NCBI GenBank assembly: GCA_947632385.1
Contig: CANRPD010000002.1
Location: forward strand, 30,803 to 94,802
Direction of reading: 5' to 3'
From: an uncultured Clostridia bacterium
Lineage (GTDB): Bacteria > Bacillota > Clostridia > Oscillospirales > Acutalibacteraceae
DNA: 64,000 nucleotides
The notes below the pieces were generated by a model. The model ran no database searches, was not told the origin of the DNA, and saw only the letters and a program-made list of their open reading frames with translations. Shown here in pieces: positions 1 to 7,423 of the stretch (its first letter is position 1; every line of letters begins with the position of its first letter). A program made the position numbers and the translations under genes.

Positions 1-150
1 CTCCAGCCCGGCGGCGTCCACCACCTGGGCGTTTTCGGCGGAAAGGTTCTCGCCGATCTGCCGGATCTTGCCGTCCTCCACCAGGATGTTCGCCACATAG
101 GGGGTCTCGTGGACCGCGTCGTGGATCAGGCCGTTCTTGATGATCAACAT
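1..150 (-). CDS. amidohydrolase-like protein, N-terminal fragment (runs off left edge)
   Basis: Reverse frame reads MLIIKNGLIHDAVHETPYVANILVEDGKIRQIGENLSAENAQVVDAAGLE, a typical amidohydrolase/dihydroorotase N-terminal strand; GGAGG-type RBS upstream. Confidence 0.75.
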   Translation of the reverse strand, partial: MLIIKNGLIHDAVHETPYVANILVEDGKIRQIGENLSAENAQVVDAAGLE

Positions 151-232
151 AGTGTTTCCTCCTTTTGATCGAGTCCGATCTCTCCTGTACAGTATACCGC
201 CCTTTGGGGCGGATTGCAACCTTTTTTCCGCC

Positions 233-1054
233 TCACCGGTCCAGGTGGACGTTGAGATGGTCATAGGTCATCTCAACCCCTGCCCGGGCAAAGGATTCCC
301 GCACCCGCTCGTTCAGGGCAAAGTACACGTCCCAATACTCCGTCCCCCGGCACCACACCCGGCAGACGTACTGGATGCTGCTGTTCCCGTAGCTCAGCAC
401 CCCCACAAAGGGCGCGGGCTCCGAGAGGATCCGGCTGTCGGCGGCCACGGCCTCCCCGATGGCGGCCTTCACGGCCTCGGTGGAGGCCGTATAGGAGGCG
501 GAGAAGGTGAGGTCCACCCGGCGGGTGGCCTCCCGGCTGTAATTGGACACCGCCGCGGCGGTCACGTCCCCGTTGGGGATGGAGATGCACACGTTGTCCA
601 GGGTGTCCAGCACGGTGTAGAACAGGCCCACCTTTTTCACGGTGCCCATCTTCCCGGAGATCTCCACGAAATCTCCCACGTCAAAGGGCCGGGTGATGAG
701 CAGCGTCACCCCGGAGAACAGGTGGGAGATGATGTTCTGCACCGCCAGGGACAGCGCCAGGCCGATGACCCCCACCCCCGCCAGCAGCGACCCCATGGGG
801 ATCCCCGCGGTGTCGGCGGTGAGCAGCAGGGCAAAGGCCCACAGGACGATGCGGAAGGCGGATTCCAAAAACCCGCCCAGGGCCCCCTGGGCATGCTTCG
901 TGCGGCTGAGGGCCTGGTGGAACAGGATCCGCAGCAGCCGGATGATCCCGGCGCACACCAGCAGCGTCACCGCGGCCCCCACCACCGTGCCCAGCCGCAC
1001 CGGCCCCAGGGACAGCTCCGCCCACGCCTGCATCTGTTTCGAGAATTCTTCCAT
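233..1054 (-). CDS. mscS: small-conductance mechanosensitive channel (MscS family)
   Basis: ORF with GSLLAGVGVIGLALSLAVQNIISHLFSGVTLLITRPFDVGDFVEISGKMGTVKKVGL, MscS TM3/beta domain; start MEEFSKQ at 1054 preceded by AAAGGAGG. Confidence 0.92.
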   Translation of the reverse strand: MEEFSKQMQAWAELSLGPVRLGTVVGAAVTLLVCAGIIRLLRILFHQALSRTKHAQGALGGFLESAFRIVLWAFALLLTADTAGIPMGSLLAGVGVIGLALSLAVQNIISHLFSGVTLLITRPFDVGDFVEISGKMGTVKKVGLFYTVLDTLDNVCISIPNGDVTAAAVSNYSREATRRVDLTFSASYTASTEAVKAAIGEAVAADSRILSEPAPFVGVLSYGNSSIQYVCRVWCRGTEYWDVYFALNERVRESFARAGVEMTYDHLNVHLDR

Positions 1055-1191
1055 TCCGGATCCCTCCTTTGGGTCCAGTATAGCACACATTGGCCCGAAT
1101 GCCAAGAATGATCCACCGAAAGGTGTTGAAAATCCGGCGCAAAACTGGTATACTTTTCCAAAACCCATCCCAGAAAGGGGAGACCTGTTCC

Positions 1192-2430
1192 ATGAAACAG
1201 CTGTATGACGTGACCTTTACTTTCGATCCTGCGGATTTCCCGGGTCCCGTGGATTCCGTAGGCCTGCGGGGAGAGTTCCTGTTCTACAAGAGCGGCCTCA
1301 CCGGCCACACCGACCAGACCGGCATGGTGGACTGCACCGAGAAATTCCCCCCCAGCCAGTACCGGGACGACCTGGACAACATCGGCGGCGCGTACTTTGA
1401 ACCCATGGAGCCCGGCCCGGACGGCGTGTACCGGGCCCATCTCCGGCTGCCTGCGGGGCTCTATCCCTACTGCTTCATGATCAATCCCCGCCTCACCGAG
1501 CCCGCCACGGACCCCCGCTTCGCCTGGTCCAACCTGACCCTTCCCGACGGCACCCAGAAGGGCCTGGAGAACCTGGAAGAGGCCATGGCCTGCGGCTTCA
1601 CGGGCCCGGTGAACCACCTGATCTGCGATCCCAAGAATCCCCCGGTGGCCCCCACGGTGACCGGTCCCCAGCAGAACAGCGAGCTGGCGGTGGGCACGCC
1701 CGCCGAATGCCCCTGGCTGCCCATCGAAGACCGTTCCCAGGCCGGTACCGTCACCTACTGCTCCTACACCGACATTGACGGCGCCCCCCAGAGCGTGGCG
1801 GTGTACCTGCCTGCGGGCTATGACCGCGCCCAGACCTACCCCCTGGTGCTGGTGTCCCACGGCGGCGGCGGCAACGAGGCCGACTGGCCCAGCCAAGGCG
1901 GCATCGGCAACATCATGGACAACCTCATCGCCCAGGGCCGCACCCGCCCGGCCATCCTGGTGTGCATGAACAACTCCGTCTACCAGTGGGACTACGCCAA
2001 GATCGCCCGCAACTGCGAGGAGCGCATCCTGCCCTTCATCCAGACAATCTTCAGCGTCTCCACCGACGTCCACGATCGGGCCTTCTGCGGCCTCTCCATG
2101 GGCAGCATGACCACCCTGTACATGTACATGCACCGTTCCCACGTCTATGACTACTTCGGGGCCTTCTCCGGCGGCCTGGCTGGGGGAGAGCACTTCACCC
2201 TGGAGGATCCCCACCTGAAAGACGTTACCCTGATGATCGGTTCCGCGGAGGAGGACATCGCCTACAACGAGCGGGAGATCGGTGTCCCGCCCACCATCCG
2301 GGCCCTCACCGCCAAAGGTCTGCCCTTCATCCCGTACTTCACCACTGCCTCCCACAACTGGTTCTGCTGGCCCCAGATGTTCGCCCATTTTGCCGAGCAC
2401 GTCCTCTGGGTCCGTAGCCGGACGGCCTAA
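1192..2430 (+). CDS. alpha/beta-hydrolase putative esterase (Fes/IroE-like), with N-terminal beta-sandwich-like extension
   Basis: LVLVSHGGGGNEADW...FCGLSMGSMTTLYM nucleophile elbow GLSMG; start MKQLYDVTFTF after AGAAAGGGGAG. Confidence 0.85.
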   Translation: MKQLYDVTFTFDPADFPGPVDSVGLRGEFLFYKSGLTGHTDQTGMVDCTEKFPPSQYRDDLDNIGGAYFEPMEPGPDGVYRAHLRLPAGLYPYCFMINPRLTEPATDPRFAWSNLTLPDGTQKGLENLEEAMACGFTGPVNHLICDPKNPPVAPTVTGPQQNSELAVGTPAECPWLPIEDRSQAGTVTYCSYTDIDGAPQSVAVYLPAGYDRAQTYPLVLVSHGGGGNEADWPSQGGIGNIMDNLIAQGRTRPAILVCMNNSVYQWDYAKIARNCEERILPFIQTIFSVSTDVHDRAFCGLSMGSMTTLYMYMHRSHVYDYFGAFSGGLAGGEHFTLEDPHLKDVTLMIGSAEEDIAYNEREIGVPPTIRALTAKGLPFIPYFTTASHNWFCWPQMFAHFAEHVLWVRSRTA

Positions 2431-2484
2431 GCCGCGGCCCCTGCCGGGACAGGCCAAGCCGCGGCCCCTGCCGGGGCAGGGCAA
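2431..2484. repeat. tandem duplicate of a 27-bp hairpin unit
   Basis: GCCGCGGCCCCTGCCGGGACAGGCCAA followed directly by GCCGCGGCCCCTGCCGGGGCAGGGCAA. Confidence 0.85.
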
Positions 2485-2628
2485 CGCCGCGGGCAAGTGA
2501 CTACAAGACGAAGGTGGGCCGTCGCGCCCACTGGTCTGCCTATCTCGCTCGATTGCACCCACCCAGCGGTCCGAAGTCCATTTTGCCCCACCCAAAAAAT
2601 CATCTCGCCTGCCCCACCCGCCGCCCCC

Positions 2629-2707
2629 GTCTCGCCGCCTGCTCCGCGGGCGCTTTTGCTCCGCAAAAGGAAGGGTGGGCCAAGGACAGGCCCACCCTTC
2701 GCGAGAC
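2629..2707. repeat. four-way-junction motif copy A1
   Basis: GTCTCGC(2629-2635)/GCGAGAC(2701-2707) closing stem; hairpins 2636-2652, 2653-2669 (CTTTTGC-TCC-GCAAAAG) and 2670-2700 (GAAGGGTGGGCC/GGCCCACCCTTC). Confidence 0.9.
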
Positions 2708-2942
2708 GGCCCGCCAGTGCCCCGCCCGTCCAAACCAACGCATTGTCACCTTCAAACAAAAGGAAAAGCGCCGCGCCCATTAGTTTACATAATTCAAATT
2801 TCACACAACTCAACCCGCCCTGCAAACCCGTCCCACCGTCCTATTTCCACTCCGACCCTTCCCGTCGGGTTCCGGGCCCTTTTTGCGCCCTTCCGGTCCA
2901 CTTCCGGTATGGTTCCACCCCTGTTTTTGCCCGTTCCCGACA

Positions 2943-2962
2943 TTTGTTCAAATATGAACAAA
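2943..2962. repeat. 8-bp inverted repeat in conserved AT-rich block (array A)
   Basis: TTTGTTCA-AATA-TGAACAAA; identical in array B at 32993-33012. Confidence 0.85.
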
Positions 2963-2983
2963 TTGTAAATTTTAATTTTTTTC

Positions 2984-3012
2984 AAAAAAGTTTCCCTCTC
3001 CAGGGAAACTTT
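2984..3012 (-). terminator. Rho-independent-like terminator on minus strand (array A)
   Basis: Minus strand: AAAGTTTCCCT-GGAG-AGGGAAACTTT followed by a T run (CTTTTTTG); same structure in array B. Confidence 0.6.
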
Positions 3013-3425
3013 ACCCCTTTTAATAGGGGATATATGGAGGCCCTTTGCAGGGCATGCATGTCGCGCCTCGCGCGTCCCGCGCTGACACCTACTGGAAACC
3101 AGTGAGCCGTCGCGCCCGCCGGTCCGTGCCCGGACGGGGCGAAGCCGCACCACAGAGCCTACTGGACGAAAATGGGTCGTCGCGCCCGGCCCCTGCCGGG
3201 GCGGGGCAACGCCGCGGGCCAGCGCGTACTGGAAAAAAACGAGTAGTCGCGCTCGCCAGCCTCCTCAACCCGCCAGCACCTCCCGCGCAACCCCCCAACT
3301 TGCACGAACCCCGCCGCAACCCCTCGATTTCCAGCTCCAACCCGCTCAATTCCCCCCGCCAACGAACTGGAACCGCTTCTGGCCCCACCGAAAATTTTCA
3401 TCTCGTCCGCCCACCCACCTCCCCC

Positions 3426-3504
3426 GTCTCGCCACCTGCTCCGCAGGCGCTTTTGCTCCGCAAAAGGGAGGGTGGGCCAAGAACTGGCCCACCCTCCGCG
3501 AGAC
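3426..3504. repeat. four-way-junction motif copy A2
   Basis: GTCTCGC(3426-3432)/GCGAGAC(3498-3504); CCTGC-TCC-GCAGG; CTTTTGC-TCC-GCAAAAG; GGAGGGTGGGCCA/TGGCCCACCCTCC. Confidence 0.9.
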
Positions 3505-3695
3505 GGCAGCCCCTGCCGGGGCAAGGCAAGTCGCGGCCCCTGCCGGGGCGGGGCAAGTCGCGCCATGGTTTCTTCATTCGTCCAGTCAAATACCGCGCCG
3601 AAAGTGCCTGCAACTTGCACCAACCCCGCTCGAACCCCCGCAAAACCGTCCCGGACCCTGCCGGGACCCTGCCGGGACCCGGCCGCAGCCGTCCC

Positions 3696-4517
3696 TCACT
3701 TTTCCCAGAGGAACCGTTCGGGCAGCGACACGCCGAAATCCGCCGCCAGGTGCCGGAACTCCTCGGGCCGGATGGTCTGGCGCTTGCCGCCCATGGACAG
3801 CACCTTCACCAGGATCTCGGCGGATTTTTCCACGGTGTGCATCAGGCCGAAGGTCAGGTCGAAGTCCTCCCCGGAGCAGAACATGCCGTGGTGGGCCCAA
3901 ATGGCCACATCGTACCGTTTCATCAGCTCCGAGGTGGCCACGGCAATGTCCCGGCCGCCGGGGACCATCCAGGGCACCACGCCCACCCCGTCGGGGAAGA
4001 CCACCGGGCATTCCGTGGCCATTTCCCACAGCTCCCGAGTGAAGGCCTCGTCGGTGAGGGGCAGCACGAAGGTCAGGGCGATGATGTTGGCCGGGTGGGC
4101 GTGGTAGATCACCCGGTGGCGGCCGCCGGTGGCCTGGAATTTCACCTCGTGGTTCATCAGGTGGCTGGGCAGCTCGCTGGTGGGCCGCCCGCCCCGGGAG
4201 AGCCCCCAGCAGATGCGGTAGTTTTCCCCCGCTTCGTCCAGCTCGAGGACGCAGACGGTGTCCTCGGGGTCGGAGAGGGCGTTGCGCAGGAATTTCCCCG
4301 ACCCGGTGACGAGGAAATACGCCCCGCCCAGGGCCGGCACCACGGTGCCGATGGGCTGCCATTCCCGGGGAGTCAGGCACTCCCGCACCGATTCGATCTC
4401 CTCCGGCCGGATGCGGTAGCTCAGGTTGCCGCCGTTGCGCTCGTGCCAGCCCTGCTCCCAGCCGTCGTTTGCCATGCGGAGAAAGCCCCGCAGAAAGTTT
4501 GCCTCCAAAATGTCCAT
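3696..4517 (-). CDS. rhaD: rhamnulose-1-phosphate aldolase
   Basis: Class II aldolase signature (HHGMFCSGEDFDLTFGLMHTVEKSAEI), NGGNLSYRI; next to rhamnulokinase. Confidence 0.93.
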   Translation of the reverse strand: MDILEANFLRGFLRMANDGWEQGWHERNGGNLSYRIRPEEIESVRECLTPREWQPIGTVVPALGGAYFLVTGSGKFLRNALSDPEDTVCVLELDEAGENYRICWGLSRGGRPTSELPSHLMNHEVKFQATGGRHRVIYHAHPANIIALTFVLPLTDEAFTRELWEMATECPVVFPDGVGVVPWMVPGGRDIAVATSELMKRYDVAIWAHHGMFCSGEDFDLTFGLMHTVEKSAEILVKVLSMGGKRQTIRPEEFRHLAADFGVSLPERFLWEK

Positions 4518-4530
4518 GTTCCGTCTCCTC

Positions 4531-5949
4531 TCATCGGGTGATCACGTCCACCGGGACGTTCAGCAGCTTGGCCACCTTCAGCAGCGTGTCGATGTGCCGG
4601 CCTGCGGCGGCGGCCATGTGGTGGGTGGGTCCGGCCTCGCTCCAGCGGGTGCAGAATTCCCGGGCGCCGCAGGCAAACCGGGTGCGCATGTTGGTGTCGC
4701 CGAAGGTGAAGATGGGCCCCGCCTCGTTGACGCCCTCCGCCGCCACGAACTTGAAGTGTCCGTCCCGGTCCTGGGTGATGCCGAGGTAGGTCACGGGGCC
4801 CAAATGGGGGTAGAACTGGGTGAGATAGCCGCCGCCGGTCTTGCCGTGGAACACCGGGACGATCTTCATGGTGGGCTTTTTGGCGGAGATGTCCGCGTCG
4901 CCGGAGCCGGAGTGGCCGATGATGCACAGGTCCGCGTCGAAGTCGATGGAGTACATCTCCGACAGCTGCCCCATGCCGGCGATGGTCTTGAGGATGCTCA
5001 TGGCCAGGGCCACCTTGATGTCCCCCTCCACGGCGCAGGCCACGCCCTGGCGGATGAGCATGGAGAAGGCGGGGATGAGCATGCTGTCCAGCACCCCGGC
5101 CTTGCCCTGGGCGAAGCCGTCGTAGTGGGAGGCCACAAAGCCGATGTGCTCCTCCCGGACCCAGTCCTCGAAGGCCGTGACGTACCGGGCCATTTCCCAC
5201 ACGGTGTCCACCGTGGCGCCGCCCTCGATGTCGAAGGTGTCCAGGATCTGCTGGGCGTGGCCGCGGATGCGGGCCTCGTCGGTGACGGGGTCGGCGATGG
5301 CCCACATCTTCTCCCAGTCGAACTGCTTGGTGTAGACCCCCAGGCGGTGGTAGAGGTTGGTCTCGTCGATGTACAGGTCCATCATGCCGGGGTAGGGCCG
5401 GCCGATCTGGGCCAGGTTCAGGTCCCGGAAACGCCGGCGCACCTGGGCCGCCCGGCACCAGTCCTCCAGCTGAGCCTGGGCGGCGGGGTCGCCGCCCTCC
5501 ACCACGCCGGTGATCACCGCGTGGTGCTTGCCGGCCCGCTCCAGGTCGGCCACCATCTCGCCCACGGCGCCGCAGGCGTACAGCTCCCCCAGCCAGGTGG
5601 CGGTGTCGGTGTGGGCATAGTCGGGAGCCCGCTTTTTCTGCAGGTTCACCAGCACCACCGGCACGTCCAGGTCCCGGACGGCGGGGAGCAGGTTGTAGCT
5701 GGTGGCGTAGGTGAGCAGCTGCAGGATCACCAGGTCCACGTCGGCTGCCCGGAACTGGTCCCCGGCGGCCTGGGCCAGCTCTTTGGTGGTGACGATGCCG
5801 CCGTCGATGAGCTCCACCGTGGCGGGGATGCGCTGCTTGAACGCGGCGTACTGGGCCTCGAATTCCGGCACCAGGGACGGGAACTGGGGCAGATAGGCCC
5901 CCAGGGCGATGGCGAACACGCCCACACGGGCTTTGGTGTCGATCAACAT
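4531..5949 (-). CDS. L-arabinose/L-fucose isomerase-fold sugar isomerase; candidate L-rhamnose isomerase by context
   Basis: LLTYATSYNLLPAVRDLDVPVVLVN, GVACAVEGDIKVALAMSILKTIAG, GHSGSGDADI; between rhaB and rhaD; ATG overlaps rhaB stop. Confidence 0.75.
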   Translation of the reverse strand: MLIDTKARVGVFAIALGAYLPQFPSLVPEFEAQYAAFKQRIPATVELIDGGIVTTKELAQAAGDQFRAADVDLVILQLLTYATSYNLLPAVRDLDVPVVLVNLQKKRAPDYAHTDTATWLGELYACGAVGEMVADLERAGKHHAVITGVVEGGDPAAQAQLEDWCRAAQVRRRFRDLNLAQIGRPYPGMMDLYIDETNLYHRLGVYTKQFDWEKMWAIADPVTDEARIRGHAQQILDTFDIEGGATVDTVWEMARYVTAFEDWVREEHIGFVASHYDGFAQGKAGVLDSMLIPAFSMLIRQGVACAVEGDIKVALAMSILKTIAGMGQLSEMYSIDFDADLCIIGHSGSGDADISAKKPTMKIVPVFHGKTGGGYLTQFYPHLGPVTYLGITQDRDGHFKFVAAEGVNEAGPIFTFGDTNMRTRFACGAREFCTRWSEAGPTHHMAAAAGRHIDTLLKVAKLLNVPVDVITR

Positions 5950-7229
5950 ACAGGTTCCTCCTTTGCGGCGCGGATCTGCAGCTTCAGGTTGCCCAGGGCC
6001 GTGGCCTCGATGGGCAGGGCGATGACCTGTTTGCCGGTGATCCGCTGGGTCTCTTCATTGACGAATCGGTTCTTGGCGCCGCCCCCCACGATGTATAGCC
6101 GGTCATAGGTCTCGCCGGTGTTCTGCTCCAGCTCTTGGAGGGCGGTGCGGTAGCCCGCCGCCAGGCTGCGGTAGGCGCAGCGGAAGTAATCGGCGGGGGC
6201 GGGAGGCGGGGCGGGCAGGGCGCGGTCGAAGGCAGCGCGCATGCTCTCCGGGGCCAGGAAGGCGGGGTCGTTGGCGTCCACCAGGCCTTCGAAGCGGCTG
6301 TGGGCCACGGCTTCGTCCAGCTCCTGGAAGGCAGCCTCCGGGGCCAGCTCCTCCTTCAGGCGATTGATGAGCCACATGCCCATGATGTTCTTCTGGTAGC
6401 GGTTGTAGCCCACGCCGCCCTCGTTGGAGTAGTTGGCGGCTTCGCTTTTGGGGTCGGTGCGGGGGCGGGGGGTCTTCACCCCCAGCAGGGACCAGGTGCC
6501 CGAGGAGATGTAGGGGGCGTTGCCCTCCATGGGGATGCCCTCCACCGCGGAGGCGGTGTCGTGGGTGGCGCAGAGCACCGCCCGGACGCCCCGGTAGCGG
6601 CCCACGGGGGCGCCGGGGGGCTGCAGGGGCTTGAAAAACCGCCGGGGCAGGCCCAGGGCCTCGATGAGCTCCAGATCGTACTGGCCGGTCTCGGCGGAGA
6701 CCAGGCCGGTGGTGGTGGCGTTGGTGTACTCGTGGGTCTTCACCCCGGTGAGCTTGTAGAGGAGGTACTCGGGGATCATGAGGAAGCCGCAGGCCCCCTC
6801 CAGCCGGCCGGAGCGCTGGTCCGCAGTGAGCTGGTAGAGGGTGTTGAAGGGCTGGAACTGGATGCCCGTCCGGCGGTAGAGCTGGGAGAAGGGGATCTTC
6901 TCGTGCACCATCCGGACAGCCTCGGCGGTGCGGTCGTCCCGGTAGGCGTAGCAGGGGAGGATCTCCCGGCTGCCGTCCAGGAGGACGTAATCCACCGCCC
7001 AGGTGTCGATGGAGAAGCTCTCCAGGGGATAGGTCTCCAGGGCCAGGTCCAGCCCGGCCCGGACGTGGCGCACCAGGTGCTCCAGGTCCCAGACCAGGTG
7101 GCCGTTTTGGGACTGGACGCCGTTGGGGAAGCGGTAGAGCTCCCGGGTCCGGAGGGCGCCGTCCTCCTCCCAGCCCAGGATGTGCCGGCCCGAGGAGGCG
7201 CCGATGTCGATGGCAAGATAATATTTCAT
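5943..7229 (-). CDS. rhaB: rhamnulokinase
   Basis: MKYYLAIDIGASSGRHILG FGGY-kinase N-terminus; YISSGTWSLLGVKT; GGGAKNRFVNEETQRITGKQV. Confidence 0.93.
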   Translation of the reverse strand: MKYYLAIDIGASSGRHILGWEEDGALRTRELYRFPNGVQSQNGHLVWDLEHLVRHVRAGLDLALETYPLESFSIDTWAVDYVLLDGSREILPCYAYRDDRTAEAVRMVHEKIPFSQLYRRTGIQFQPFNTLYQLTADQRSGRLEGACGFLMIPEYLLYKLTGVKTHEYTNATTTGLVSAETGQYDLELIEALGLPRRFFKPLQPPGAPVGRYRGVRAVLCATHDTASAVEGIPMEGNAPYISSGTWSLLGVKTPRPRTDPKSEAANYSNEGGVGYNRYQKNIMGMWLINRLKEELAPEAAFQELDEAVAHSRFEGLVDANDPAFLAPESMRAAFDRALPAPPPAPADYFRCAYRSLAAGYRTALQELEQNTGETYDRLYIVGGGAKNRFVNEETQRITGKQVIALPIEATALGNLKLQIRAAKEEPVC

Positions 7230-7423
7230 AGCACGCCCCTTTTCTGTTTTGCGTTTTGCTGCTCCCATCATACCCGCTTTCCGGCCTGGGGTCAAGAGCC
7301 CCGGCAAAAAAAGCCCCCCGTACCGGCGGGAAAACGGCGGGCCGGGGGGAGAGGGAAGAGGTTTACAAGGGAGGAAAAATGTGGTACAATGCGGACAAAA
7401 CCAAACCGACAGGAGGAACGATC

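Larger units (their letters stand above)
2409..3690. repeat. structured non-coding repeat array A (paralogue of array B)
   Basis: No convincing ORF; multiple perfect hairpins, two four-way-junction motifs (2629-2707, 3426-3504) and blocks shared in the same order with 32455-33590. Confidence 0.85.

Noticed and set aside
2629-2707. Four-way motif as a tRNA gene
   Set aside because: Length and 7-bp outer stem suggest it, but there is no T-loop TTCRA, no D-loop GG, no CCA or anticodon-type 7-nt loop; arms have 3-nt loops and one 9-13-bp arm.
2497-3105. ORFs of ~90-200 aa across arrays A (also 3045-4541 and 2427-2825)
   Set aside because: Pro/Arg/Ala-rich translations of hairpin repeats in several frames, no RBS-start logic, not conserved between A and B as proteins.
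2409-3690. Arrays A/B as CRISPR
   Set aside because: No regular repeat-spacer periodicity and no cas genes; repeats are variable-stem hairpins.
2409-3690. Arrays A/B as integron attC cassettes
   Set aside because: Structured sites with variable stems resemble attC in spirit, but there are no cassette ORFs, no integrase and no recognisable GTTRRRY core sites.
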